DNA of 64,000 nucleotides. Source: Arthrobacter agilis. GTDB taxonomy: Bacteria; Actinomycetota; Actinomycetes; Actinomycetales; Micrococcaceae. Under the pieces are notes generated by a model that ran no database searches, was not told the origin of the DNA, and was given only the letters and a program-made list of their open reading frames with translations. Shown here piece after piece: positions 9,058 to 18,604 of this stretch (position 1 is the first letter of the stretch; each line of letters begins with the position of its first letter). The stretch spans positions 2,108,001 to 2,172,000 of the forward strand of contig NZ_JAUSXO010000001.1 in the NCBI RefSeq assembly GCF_030816075.1, written 5' to 3'. The translations under genes and the position numbers were made by a program.

Positions 9058-9093
9058 TGGCCAAGTGTAGTTCGCGCTCCCGGAACCGGTACG

Positions 9094-9130
9094 ACGAAGC
9101 GCCCCGCCGGGTACCGGCGGAGCGCTTCGT
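9094..9130 (-). terminator. Strong hairpin downstream of tmRNA
   Basis: A 17-bp stem with one mismatch (9094-9110 with 9114-9130) and a 3-base loop begins 3 bases after the tmRNA CCA end. It fits a transcription terminator or processing signal for ssrA. The following T-run is poor, as is usual in GC-rich actinobacteria. Confidence 0.6.
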
Positions 9131-9133
9131 GGG

Positions 9134-9501
9134 TGGTGGAGATGGCGGGAATTGAACCCGCGTCCGATGCAGTGTAGTCAGGGCTTCTCCGGGCGCAGTC
9201 TGCGTCGGTTTTTCTCGGCTCCAGCCATCGTGCAGACGAGTGGCTGCCAAGCCCAGTTGTATAAGAGTCCCCCCGGTCCCTACAACGAGGACCGGGAGCA
9301 GTGGCCCTCTAAATGACGCCAGGATCCGGGGCGAGAGCAAACCCGGGCTGACGGACTAGCTAGGCTGCTTAGGCAGCGAGAGCGAAGTCAGTGCGCTTTT
9401 GTTCGGCACTTATTGTTTTACAAGGAGCGTTTACGAGATAACCCTGTATCCTCGGCCCGCTTCCCCTGTCGCGACTAACATCGTCGAAACCTGTCATCCC
9501 C
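9134..9501 (-). ncRNA. ssrA: Transfer-messenger RNA (tmRNA)
   Basis: 368-nt RNA that rescues stalled ribosomes with SmpB. The 5' end GGGGATGACAGG pairs with the 3' end CATCTCC, followed by A and an encoded CCA, forming the tRNA-like acceptor; the T-arm CGGGTTCAATTCCCG is present. The tag frame lies at 9407-9369 and reads AEQKRTDFALAA then TAA, ending in the ALAA degradation signal for ClpXP-type proteases. smpB lies about 500 bases upstream on the same strand. End positions were set by acceptor-stem pairing. Confidence 0.95.
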
Positions 9502-9618
9502 ATGTTCAGTTATCAAGTGATCCCTGTGCCGGGAAGCCCACCGGCCCTCCGACTTCAGAAGTCTACCGCACGCGGAGGATGCACCGGGAGGGCTTCGCTG
9601 ACGGAGAACGACGACGGC

Positions 9619-9990
9619 CTAGCCCCGGAGTGTGAGCCCCAGGACGACGACGGGCGCCTGCCAGAGACCGACGACGACGAAGGAGAGGGTGACGAAGGCG
9701 ATGCCGAGGGCGGCCAGGGCGGTGGTCGCCGCCTGCTTGCGCCGGAAGCTCCACCAGAAGACCGCGACGTTGAGGGCGAGCAGCACGGGCGAGATCCAGA
9801 CGAGGACCTGCGCGAAGAAGACGTAGACCAGGAAGACGAAAGGGATCAGGGAGAGGATGCCGACGGGCACCACCACGAGCAGCAGGACGAGGTCCACGAG
9901 GGCTGTGACCGTCACCCACCACGGGCGCCGGTAGGTCAGTTCGGAGACCTCGGGCTCGTCCTCCTGGGCGTCCCAGAAGACATCGCTCAC
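9619..9990 (-). CDS. Hypothetical four-helix membrane protein downstream of smpB
   Basis: 123 residues. An acidic N-terminus (WDAQEDEPEVSELTYRRPWW) is followed by about four hydrophobic segments. The GTG start at 9990 overlaps the smpB stop by four bases (GTGA), so it is translationally coupled to smpB. No known family is recognised. Coupling to smpB and position just upstream of the tmRNA are suggestive of nothing more than co-transcription. Confidence 0.7.
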   Translation of the reverse strand: MSDVFWDAQEDEPEVSELTYRRPWWVTVTALVDLVLLLVVVPVGILSLIPFVFLVYVFFAQVLVWISPVLLALNVAVFWWSFRRKQAATTALAALGIAFVTLSFVVVGLWQAPVVVLGLTLRG

Positions 9991-10460
9991 GCGCCGAGGT
10001 TCTTCTCGCGCATGGCGCGCAGCGCCTCCCGGTTGTCCTGCTTCTCCCGCAGGGTCTGGCGCTTGTCGTAGTCGCGCTTGCCCCGGGCCACGGCGATCTC
10101 CACCTTGGCCCTGCCGTTCAGGAAATAGAGCTGCAGGGGCACGAGGGTGAAACCCGACTCGCGGATCTTCTGGGAGATCTTGGTGAGTTCCTCACGGTGC
10201 AGGAGCAGCTTCCTCCGGCGGCGGGCGGCGTGGTTGGTCCAGCTGCCCTGGGAGTACTCGGAGATGTGGATGCCCTCGAGCCACAGTTCGTCGCCGTAGA
10301 AGATGGCGTAGCCGTCGATCAGGGAGGCACGTCCCGCGCGGAGGGATTTCACCTCGGTGCCCATGAGGGCGATGCCCGCCTCATAGGTGTCGAGCACCGC
10401 GTAGTCGTGGAAGGCCTTCCGATTGGTGGCCACCACTTTCCGGCCACTTTCCTTCGGCAC
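9987..10460 (-). CDS. smpB: SsrA-binding protein SmpB
   Basis: 157-residue RNA-binding partner of tmRNA that delivers it to stalled ribosomes. The OB-fold segments VVATNRKAFHDY, GTEVKSLRAG, LYFLNGRAKVEIAVARGK and the C-terminal helix DKRQTLREKQDNREALRAMRE are all present. The GTG at 10460 is chosen because it gives the standard PKESGRKVVATNRK start and has GGAGAG just upstream; a longer frame to 10523 adds an unlikely Arg-rich extension. Confidence 0.95.
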   Translation of the reverse strand: MPKESGRKVVATNRKAFHDYAVLDTYEAGIALMGTEVKSLRAGRASLIDGYAIFYGDELWLEGIHISEYSQGSWTNHAARRRRKLLLHREELTKISQKIRESGFTLVPLQLYFLNGRAKVEIAVARGKRDYDKRQTLREKQDNREALRAMREKNLGA

Positions 10461-10531
10461 GGCAACTCTCCTTCGTGGGACACTGCTGCGGACGGCGGTC
10501 CGCGGATGGACAGTGCCTTCCATCCTACGAC

Positions 10532-12067
10532 CTAGAGCAGACCCATCGGATCGACGAGCGTGCCGTTGAGCATCGTCTCGAAGTGCAGGTGGCAGCCGGT
10601 CGAATTGCCGGTGGTACCGGTGTAGCCGATCAGCTGGCCTGCGCTGACACGCTGGCCGGGAGAGACCAGGAAGCTCGTCAGGTGGTAGAAGTTCGTGGCG
10701 AGCGCGTTGCCGCCCACGACGCCGTGGTTGAGCACGATCCGGTTCCCGGCACCGGGCAGGACGTTCGAGTCCGCGTACCAGACCTCCCCTGCGGCCGGAG
10801 CGTAGAGCGGTGTCCCGCAGCCCACACCGTAGTCGATCCCGGTGTGCGTGTAGCCGCCGGTGCCGTTGAAGTCGATGGTGCCCACCGGCGTCGGGCGCCA
10901 GCCGAAGCCCGAGCTGATCGGCGCGTTCACCGGGGACCTGAGGCCGAAAGCACTGGGGCTCGACGCCACCGGTGCCGGAGCCGCCGGGATGACCGGCTGG
11001 ACGGCGACCGGCTGGACGGGGGCCGGCGCCGGACGGTTGGCGGCCGCCGCCTCGGCTTCCCGCCGTGCCGTCTCCGCGGCGGCGGCGGCCTCGGCCTCGG
11101 CCTGGCGACGCGCCTGCTCGGCCCGGGCTGCGGCCTCGGCCTCGGCCTTCAGCCGCGCCTCCTCCGCCTTGCGGGCTTCCTCGAGCTGGCGGCGCTGGCG
11201 TTCGGCGATATCGGCGTTGACCTGCTGCTGCGCCTTCTCGACACCGGCGAGTTTCGCCTCGATGACCGGCTTCTGCTCCTGCAGCTTGTTCGAGAGGGCG
11301 GAGGTGTCGGCGACGAGCTTGTCCACCTTCCCCTTCTCGGTGGCGGCGGCGTCCCGTGCCGCCTGCTCCGCGGCGAGGGCGGCGTCGGCCTTGTCCTTCA
11401 GGGTGGTGATCTCCGCTTCGACGGCGACGAGGCGTGCCTGGCTGTTCGCGTTCGTCGCACTCTGTTCCGAGAGGCGCTCCATGGCGGCGTTCTGGCTGCG
11501 CAGGGCCTGGTCCACCAGGTCCATCGACTCGGTGAAGTCCTCGACGTCGTCCGCTCCCATCAGTAGGGACACGTTGGTGGGGACCCCGCCGTTCTTGTAC
11601 GCCTCGGTGGCGATCTGGCCGATGACCACGCGGGTCTCGTCCATCTCCTGCTGGTCGGCGCGCAGCTCCTCGGCGATCTTGTTCTTCGTCTCCTGCGCCA
11701 GCTCGACGCGGACCGCCAGGGCCTCGGCCTCGCCGGCAGCCGTCTCGACCTCGCCCTGGGCATCGGTGAGCGCCTGCTGCGCGGCGGGGAGCTGGCCCTG
11801 GTAGGTCTTGAGGGCCCCGATGGTCTCGGCGATGTCGGAGTCGAGGTACTCCATCGACTGCTGGACCTCCTCGATCTCGTGCTCGAGTGCGCTCTTGCGG
11901 TCGTCGAGTTCGTCCGCGACGACCGGCGTGCTGAAACCGAGGGCGAGCGCGACGACGAGGGCTATCGAGCTGCCCGCCGTCCCGCGGACCACGAAGGCCT
12001 TCCTGTCCTGCCCTGCCCGCCAGAAGGTTCCTGACGGGCGCACGTGTCCCCTGGCGCTGAGCGGCAT
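10532..12067 (-). CDS. M23-family murein hydrolase with coiled coil (FtsEX-associated)
   Basis: 511 residues. A short cytoplasmic/membrane signal (SSIALVVALALGF, about 33-48) leads to a long Glu/Ala-rich coiled coil (50-330), a Pro/Ala linker and a C-terminal LytM/M23 domain with zinc motifs HTGIDY and HLHFE. The layout is that of EnvC-like or PcsB-like wall hydrolases regulated by FtsEX. The gene lies four bases after ftsX, so it is probably the hydrolase that FtsEX controls during division. Both M23 His-x-His and H-x3-D motifs are intact, so the domain should be an active endopeptidase. Confidence 0.88.
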   Translation of the reverse strand: MPLSARGHVRPSGTFWRAGQDRKAFVVRGTAGSSIALVVALALGFSTPVVADELDDRKSALEHEIEEVQQSMEYLDSDIAETIGALKTYQGQLPAAQQALTDAQGEVETAAGEAEALAVRVELAQETKNKIAEELRADQQEMDETRVVIGQIATEAYKNGGVPTNVSLLMGADDVEDFTESMDLVDQALRSQNAAMERLSEQSATNANSQARLVAVEAEITTLKDKADAALAAEQAARDAAATEKGKVDKLVADTSALSNKLQEQKPVIEAKLAGVEKAQQQVNADIAERQRRQLEEARKAEEARLKAEAEAAARAEQARRQAEAEAAAAAETARREAEAAAANRPAPAPVQPVAVQPVIPAAPAPVASSPSAFGLRSPVNAPISSGFGWRPTPVGTIDFNGTGGYTHTGIDYGVGCGTPLYAPAAGEVWYADSNVLPGAGNRIVLNHGVVGGNALATNFYHLTSFLVSPGQRVSAGQLIGYTGTTGNSTGCHLHFETMLNGTLVDPMGLL

Positions 12068-12071
12068 GATG

Positions 12072-12986
12072 CTAGACCTTTACGTATCGTCGGAGGGTGA
12101 GCAGGGATGAGAGCCCTGCGAGGACGGCCCCGAGCAGTATGAGCGCGGGGACGAGGATCAGGACCTGCTGCGACGAGATGAACGCAGTCTGCGGGAAGGT
12201 CTTCACGAGCCAGCCGTCGATGACGAAGCGCGACGCACCCCAGAGCGTTGCGGACGCGAGGATCGCGCCGATCACGGCCGCTATCACGCCCTCCAGGACG
12301 AACGGCAGCTGGATGACGGCCTTCGAGGCTCCGACGAGGCGCATGATGCCGGTCTCCCGACGGCGGCTGAAGGCGGAGAGGCGGATGGTGGTCGCGATGA
12401 GCAGGATGGCGCAGAACGTCATGATGCCCGCGATCACGAGCGCGACGACGGACGCCCAGTTCATGTAGCGGAAGATGGCCTCGAGGAAGTCCCGCTGGTC
12501 GCTGACGGCGTCGACGCCTGGCTCCGAGGAGAAGGCCTCGTCGATGACCTCGTACTTCTCGGCGTCCACGAGGCTGACGCGGAACGACTCGGGGAGCTGG
12601 TCCGCGGTGACGGAGTCGACGATCGGCGAGTTGGCGAACTGGTCGCGGAAGTGGCCGAGCGCCTCCTCCTGCGATTCGTAGGTCACGGTGTCGACGTACG
12701 GGGCGAACTGCTCCGACTCCAGCTTCGCCTCGATGGCGGCGCGCTGGTCCTCCGTCACCGGGCCGGTGGCGCAGCTGGCCTGCGAGGAGTTGTCGACGCA
12801 GAGGTAGATGGTGACCTGCACGCGGTCGTACCAGTAGCCCTTCATCTGGCCGATCTGCAGCTGGAACAGCCCGGCCGCACCCACGAAGGTCAGCGAGATG
12901 AAGGTCACGAGGATCACGGACGTGACCATGGACAGGTTCCGGCGGATGCCCGAGCCGATCTCGGCGAGGATGAACGCGAGCCTCAT
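12072..12986 (-). CDS. ftsX: Cell division protein FtsX
   Basis: 304-residue integral membrane partner of FtsE. One N-terminal helix (about 22-43), a large extracellular domain (44-165, containing two cysteines typical of actinobacterial FtsX) and three C-terminal helices with the FtsX motif [14 protein letters not shown]. Its start overlaps ftsE by four bases. FtsX transmits ATPase activity to periplasmic-side wall hydrolases, consistent with the M23 gene that follows. Confidence 0.95.
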   Translation of the reverse strand: MRLAFILAEIGSGIRRNLSMVTSVILVTFISLTFVGAAGLFQLQIGQMKGYWYDRVQVTIYLCVDNSSQASCATGPVTEDQRAAIEAKLESEQFAPYVDTVTYESQEEALGHFRDQFANSPIVDSVTADQLPESFRVSLVDAEKYEVIDEAFSSEPGVDAVSDQRDFLEAIFRYMNWASVVALVIAGIMTFCAILLIATTIRLSAFSRRRETGIMRLVGASKAVIQLPFVLEGVIAAVIGAILASATLWGASRFVIDGWLVKTFPQTAFISSQQVLILVPALILLGAVLAGLSSLLTLRRYVKV

Positions 12987-13687
12987 TCGACCATGGCCCC
13001 GGCGTCGCCGACGTAGATGCCCTGCGCGTCGTCGCGCACCACGGAGCCGCTTCGGAGCTCGACGACGCGCTTGCGCATGGTGTTGACGATGTCGTCGTCG
13101 TGCGTGGCCATGACCACCGTGGTGCCGTTCTGGTTGATCCTGTCGAGCACCTTCATGATGCCCATGGACGTCGTCGGGTCCAGGTTGCCGGTGGGCTCGT
13201 CGGCGAGCAGGATGCCGGGACGGTTGACGATGGCACGCGCGATCGCGACGCGCTGCTGCTCGCCGCCGGAGAGCTCGTGCGGCATGCGGTTGTTCTTGCC
13301 CTCGAGCCCCACGGTGGCGAGGACGTCCGGGACGGTCTCGCGGATGACGGCGCGGCTCTTGCCGATGACCTGCATCGCGAACGCCACATTGGAGAAGACC
13401 GTCTTGTTGGGCAGCAGGCGGAAGTCCTGGAACACCACGCCGATACCGCGGCGGAGACGCGGGACCCGCCAGCTCGGGATGTTGGCGACGTTCTGGCCGG
13501 CGACGTACACGGCGCCCCGCGAGACGCTGTCCTCCTTGAGGACCAGGCGGATGAAGGTCGACTTGCCGGAGCCCGAGGCGCCGACGAGGAAGACGAACTC
13601 ACCGCGGTCCACGTCGAGCGAGACGGCGTCGAGGGCAGGGTGCGACTGCTGGTCGTAGTTCTTCGTGACGTTATCGAATCGGATCAT
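12983..13687 (-). CDS. ftsE: Cell division ATP-binding protein FtsE
   Basis: 234-residue ABC ATPase with Walker [11 protein letters not shown]-loop [10 protein letters not shown], signature [14 protein letters not shown] and Walker [14 protein letters not shown]. The ATG at 13687 ([11 protein letters not shown]) is preferred over an in-frame GTG at 13693 because it gives the conserved FtsE start. A TATAGT -10-like element lies at 13760-13755 on the same strand. It is the first gene of the ftsE-ftsX-M23 operon. Confidence 0.95.
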   Translation of the reverse strand: MIRFDNVTKNYDQQSHPALDAVSLDVDRGEFVFLVGASGSGKSTFIRLVLKEDSVSRGAVYVAGQNVANIPSWRVPRLRRGIGVVFQDFRLLPNKTVFSNVAFAMQVIGKSRAVIRETVPDVLATVGLEGKNNRMPHELSGGEQQRVAIARAIVNRPGILLADEPTGNLDPTTSMGIMKVLDRINQNGTTVVMATHDDDIVNTMRKRVVELRSGSVVRDDAQGIYVGDAGAMVE

Positions 13688-13754
13688 GACCACTTAAGCG
13701 CCCAGGTGCGCCGGGCACGGGCATTGGCTGGGGGGAGGAAGCCGCGGCTCCTCG

Positions 13755-13760
13755 ACTATA
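13755..13760 (-). promoter_or_regulatory. Possible -10 element of the ftsEX operon
   Basis: TATAGT on the minus strand in the 169-bp gap between prfB and ftsE, about 68 bases upstream of the ftsE ATG. No convincing -35 was seen. The rest of this gap shows nothing else clear. Confidence 0.35.
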
Positions 13761-13856
13761 ACGACAGCATCACGCGTCGCCCACTACCCCGCCGGTGTGT
13801 CGCACGCAAGAGCTCCACCGCAAAACAGGTGGTCGAGCCCCGAAGTCGCGTAGTGG

Positions 13857-14972
<1,116 letters not shown>

Positions 14973-15068
14973 GGTCCTTCCAGCCTACGTCATCGGTCCT
15001 GGGGCGACGCGAGGGCTCCCTGGCGCTCACCTGGCACCGGCAAGCGTGGCGGGACACGGACGGGCCTG

Positions 15069-15593
15069 TCAGCGGGTCAGCTCGGCGCGGGCGTCGGCAC
15101 GGGCGACGATGGGGATCCCTGCCGGCACGAGGAAGTTCACGACGGGCGGGTGCGCCACGGCGCTGAGGACCACCCGGGCGGTCCGTCCGTCGGGTGCGCC
15201 CGTCGCCGGGTCGACGGTGAGCTGCGTGAAGCGGGCGCCGGCCCCGGTGGCGATGAGGTAGCCCTCGGCCGCCTGCTCGACGCCGGAGTCCTGCAGCGCC
15301 GGCAGCGGCGTCAGCGGCGGCAGCGCGCCCGCGCCGGATCCCCCGCCGGTCCCGACGTCGATGCTGTAGTTGTCGGCGGCCGCGAGCGCGGCACCATCGG
15401 CGGCGGAGAGCAGCTTCTTGTGCTCGAGGTACACGGCCGACACGGCCAGCACGACGGTGACGACGAGCAGGGAGATGAGCAGGTAGCCGATGACCAGGAC
15501 GCCGACCTGACCGTCCTCGCGGCTGCCGGCCCATGGTGCAGCCTTCCCAGGCGCAGGCGTTCTCCTCCGCGTGGGTGCACTGTTCCCGGTCAT
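15069..15593 (-). CDS. TadG/TadE-like pilus-assembly protein (Rv3655/Rv3656-type helicase-free secreted protein)
   Basis: 174 residues. N-terminal DGQVGVLVIGYLLISLLVVTVVLAV is a TadE/TadG-type membrane segment after a short basic leader, followed by an extracytoplasmic domain. The ATG at 15593 overlaps the stop of the preceding gene (ATGA); a longer frame would run into that gene. It is the last gene of the Tad operon. Homology is at the level of the membrane anchor only, so minor-pilin function is inferred. Confidence 0.7.
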   Translation of the reverse strand: MTGNSAPTRRRTPAPGKAAPWAGSREDGQVGVLVIGYLLISLLVVTVVLAVSAVYLEHKKLLSAADGAALAAADNYSIDVGTGGGSGAGALPPLTPLPALQDSGVEQAAEGYLIATGAGARFTQLTVDPATGAPDGRTARVVLSAVAHPPVVNFLVPAGIPIVARADARAELTR

Positions 15594-16132
15594 CCGAACC
15601 GCTCGATGACCTGGGTCGCGGCCGCATCCACCGTTGCTGCCGAAGGATGCGTGCCCGCGATGGCGGGGATCAGCGGGAGCGGGACGTCGAGCCGTACGAC
15701 GACGGTCACCGTCGAGCCGGGTGCGAGGCATTCGGTGCTGCAGGCGATCTCCACGGCAGCCTGGTCCTCGGAGAAACCGAAGTCGGAGAGCGCGAGGCGC
15801 ACGGCGTCACGGGCCCGCGCGTCGGCGTCCTGCACCGTCGGCGCGTCAACGTACACCTTCGCCGCCTGGTCGGCGGCACCGACGACGGCGAACGACCCGC
15901 CCTGCAACTGGCCCACGGTCAGGACGAGGTAGACGACCGGCACCAGCAGCAGGACGCCCAGGAAGACGAACTCCACGACGGCGCTGCCGCTCTCATCCCC
16001 GAGGCCCCGCCACGCGGCCTGCCGCTCCCCCGGCCGTCGCAGCACGGAGGGCGCAGGGCCGGCAGACCTCTTCTCCTGTCGGGTCCCGCCCGCGGCGCTC
16101 CCCGCATCACGACGGAAGAGCGGCATGGCCAC
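15590..16132 (-). CDS. TadE-like minor pilin
   Basis: 180 residues: basic leader of about 47 residues, then the TadE signature DESGSAVVEFVFLGVLLLVPVVYLVLTV, then a domain of about 110 residues with one CSTEC disulfide-like pair. The Glu at position +5 of the hydrophobic segment is the conserved pilin-like residue. GTG 16132 (or ATG 16126) overlaps the upstream gene by about 25 bases. Probably processed and assembled with the Tad pilus. Confidence 0.78.
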   Translation of the reverse strand: MAMPLFRRDAGSAAGGTRQEKRSAGPAPSVLRRPGERQAAWRGLGDESGSAVVEFVFLGVLLLVPVVYLVLTVGQLQGGSFAVVGAADQAAKVYVDAPTVQDADARARDAVRLALSDFGFSEDQAAVEIACSTECLAPGSTVTVVVRLDVPLPLIPAIAGTHPSAATVDAAATQVIERFG

Positions 16133-16523
16133 GCACCTCCATGGTGCCGGCGGGACCGATGAGACCGATGACCGGCAGGGGCGCCCGCACCACCACCTCG
16201 AGCGTTCGAACGCCCCCGACGGTGCTCTCCCCGACGGAGACGTCCGACCCGTAGGAGTCGGCCAGGGAGCCGCGGATCAGTTCCTCGGTGCGCCCCACCG
16301 CGTCCTGCGGATCCCGATCCGCCAGCGTGCCGTAGCGGGCCCCCGACGCTGCGGCGTCGATCAGGGTATTGCGGACGTGGAGGACGAGTGCCAGCTGGAC
16401 GATGGCGATGAAGACGACCGTCAACAGGCCCCCGATCAGCGCGAAATCCACGACGGCGGCGCCGCGCTCTCCGTCGTCGCGGCGCCCGTGACCGCGACGC
16501 GGAGTTGCTGCGTGCGACGCCAC
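16107..16523 (-). CDS. TadE-like pilus-assembly protein
   Basis: 138 residues with a basic leader, the motif DGERGAAVVDFALIGGLLTVVFIAIVQLAL and a short exposed domain. Asp replaces the usual Glu in the VEF position. It starts at GTG 16523, right after the pilin-like gene stop. Third gene from the end of the Tad operon. Substrate or partner is not visible. Confidence 0.78.
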   Translation of the reverse strand: MASHAATPRRGHGRRDDGERGAAVVDFALIGGLLTVVFIAIVQLALVLHVRNTLIDAAASGARYGTLADRDPQDAVGRTEELIRGSLADSYGSDVSVGESTVGGVRTLEVVVRAPLPVIGLIGPAGTMEVRGHAALPS

Positions 16524-16745
16524 CTAGGGCGAGACCTGATCGATCGCCTGGTTGAACAGGCCTTCCAGGGCGGGCCCCGCGATCGCGAGCAGCGCTGCGA
16601 CGAGGACGGCGGACATGAGGGTGATCATCACCCAGCCCGGGACGTCGCCGCGCTCCCGGTCGCCCGCCGGCGGGGGCGCGGCCCACGCCGCGACGGCCGT
16701 GAGGAGGAGCAGGGCGATGTGCCGTGTGCTGGTCAGGACCTTCAT
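16524..16745 (-). CDS. Pilin-like DUF4244-type small protein
   Basis: 73 residues. An N-terminal hydrophobic segment (HIALLLLTAVAAWA) is followed by DRERGDVPGWVMITLMSAVLVAALLAIAGPALEGLFNQAI, a Flp-pilin-like helix. Its size and place between TadC and the TadE genes suit the major Flp-type pilin subunit of actinobacterial Tad loci. A prepilin peptidase gene is not in the window. Function inferred from context. Confidence 0.72.
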   Translation of the reverse strand: MKVLTSTRHIALLLLTAVAAWAAPPPAGDRERGDVPGWVMITLMSAVLVAALLAIAGPALEGLFNQAIDQVSP

Positions 16746-16808
16746 GGTGGTTCCCCCTCGTAGTGGTGCTGCCTTGTTGTGGTGACCTCGTGGTGTGGTG
16801 ACGTTGCG

Positions 16809-17750
16809 TCAGAAGCCGATGGTGATCAGGGCGATGCCGGGATAGACGGCGAAGAGGACGGTCAGCGGAAGGACCCCGAAGACCAGTGGCACCATCATGG
16901 CGATCTCCTTCTTGCCGGCCGATTCCATCAGGTCGCGCTTGGCCAGATCGCGGACGTCCTGTGCCTGGGCCCGGAGGACGTCCGCGAGCGGGGTCCCGCG
17001 CTGGACGGCGACGGTGATGCCGTCCACGAAGCGGGCGAGCGGGGCGAGCCTCGTACGGTGCGAGAACTCCTGCAGTGCGTCGACCAGGGGCTTCCCCGCC
17101 CGGGTGGCAGCGAGGACGAGGCCGAACTCGCCGGCGAGTTCGCCTCTCGCCGTCCTGCAGATGCGCTCGAGCGCGCCGGTGGTGCTCTCGCCGGCGGACA
17201 CGGCGAGCGCCATGAGTTCCGCGAGACTGGGGAACTCCGCCAGCATCCGGGCCTCGCGCCGCCGGATGTCGGCAGAGAGGAGGTAGTCACGCCCGACGAA
17301 CCCGAGGACGGCGCACCCCAGGATGAGGACGACCGCCAGCGGCGGGTCGACCGAGCCGGCGGCGGCCAGGAGCACCATGACCAGGGTCGATCCTGCGAGC
17401 GCCCCGGCGGCCCAGAGCAACTGCTGTGCCCGGAAGTCCGTGGTGGTCTGCCCGCGTCCGGCCTGGGCGAGCCTGCCTGCGAGGGTCGCCGCTGCGGGGT
17501 TGAACCGGTGCGACCAGGACACCGCGTCCGCGAGGAGCGGGCGGAGGATCCGTTCGAGCGCGCCGAACGGCGTGAGGTCGGCGGGCGCCTCGGCGAGCAG
17601 CCTGGACCGGACGTCGACGGCGCGGAGTTGGGGCGCGATGCGCTGCGTGAGGGTCACCGGCCGCATGGCCGGCAGCCGGACCACCACGAGCCACAGCCCC
17701 ACGCCCAGGAGGAGCCCCGCAAGAGCCGCCAGCGCGAGGACGGGTGTCAT
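16809..17750 (-). CDS. tadC: Tad pilus inner-membrane protein TadC (GspF domain)
   Basis: 313 residues with a membrane helix at the N-terminus, a T2SSF/GspF domain (LAEFPSLAELMALAVSAGESTTGALERI...) and two C-terminal helices. ATG 17750 overlaps the stop of tadB (ATGA). With TadB it forms the membrane platform of the Tad machine on which the TadA ATPase acts. Confidence 0.88.
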   Translation of the reverse strand: MTPVLALAALAGLLLGVGLWLVVVRLPAMRPVTLTQRIAPQLRAVDVRSRLLAEAPADLTPFGALERILRPLLADAVSWSHRFNPAAATLAGRLAQAGRGQTTTDFRAQQLLWAAGALAGSTLVMVLLAAAGSVDPPLAVVLILGCAVLGFVGRDYLLSADIRRREARMLAEFPSLAELMALAVSAGESTTGALERICRTARGELAGEFGLVLAATRAGKPLVDALQEFSHRTRLAPLARFVDGITVAVQRGTPLADVLRAQAQDVRDLAKRDLMESAGKKEIAMMVPLVFGVLPLTVLFAVYPGIALITIGF

Positions 17751-18604
17751 CGGAGGACCCTCTCGTCCTCGGGCAACGCTCCGACGCGCAGCATGATCCG
17801 GTAGCAGACCACGGAGATCAGCAGCCCGCCGAGCAGGACCGCCGCCCCGGCTGCCGAGTTGTAGGCACGCACGGCCTCGGGGCGCGTGGCCAGGAGCAGC
17901 AGGACGATCCAGGGGGCGGCGACGGCGAGCCGGGCGGCGTTGACCGTCCAGGACTGCCGCGCTTCCAGTTCGCTGCGGGTCCGGGCCGCGTCCCGCAGGA
18001 ATTCCGACAGTGTTCCGAGGAGCCGCCCCAGGTCGGACCCGCCCACCTCGCGCGTCATCCGGAGCGCCTCCACGATGCGGTCGGCCACCGGATCCGCCAA
18101 CCGTTCCTTGAGTCGATCGAGCGCGTCCTCGAAGCGCCCGCCTGCGCGGTAGTCCACGCCGAACGCCCGGAAGGCTGTCCGGAGTTCGACCGGGCCCTTC
18201 TCCCCCAACTGGATGAGCGCCTCGGGGAGGGAGAGCCCGGCGCGGATGGCGGACCGGAGATGATCGACGACGTCGGGCCACAGTTCGCGCAGGGACGCGG
18301 TCCGCCGGGCCGCGCGCCACCTGACGACCGAGAACGGGAGGAACCCGCCGAACAGCGCGAAGCACAGCGCGATGGGCGCCGAGCCCGTCAGCAGGACGCC
18401 GACCAGCAGGACGGCGACGCCCACCGCTGCGCACGAGGCGAGGAGCCCGTTCGCCGAGACGCGCTCGACGCCGGCGCGCAGGAGCAGGTCGTCGATCAGT
18501 CGCCGTCGGACAGGGACCCGGCGCTGGGTCGCCGGGCGCTCCCAGCAGGACCACCACACGAGGAACAGGCCGGCACCGAGGGCGGCCCCGACGGCGATGC
18601 TCAT
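17747..18604 (-). CDS. tadB: Tad pilus inner-membrane protein TadB (GspF domain)
   Basis: 285 residues. Two N-terminal hydrophobic segments, then a GspF domain (LWPDVVDHLRSAIRAGLSLPEALIQLGEKGP), then two C-terminal helices. ATG 18604 overlaps the tadA stop by ATGA, so the longer open frame upstream is not coding. Homologous to TadC, as expected for the TadB/TadC pair. Confidence 0.88.
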   Translation of the reverse strand: MSIAVGAALGAGLFLVWWSCWERPATQRRVPVRRRLIDDLLLRAGVERVSANGLLASCAAVGVAVLLVGVLLTGSAPIALCFALFGGFLPFSVVRWRAARRTASLRELWPDVVDHLRSAIRAGLSLPEALIQLGEKGPVELRTAFRAFGVDYRAGGRFEDALDRLKERLADPVADRIVEALRMTREVGGSDLGRLLGTLSEFLRDAARTRSELEARQSWTVNAARLAVAAPWIVLLLLATRPEAVRAYNSAAGAAVLLGGLLISVVCYRIMLRVGALPEDERVLR

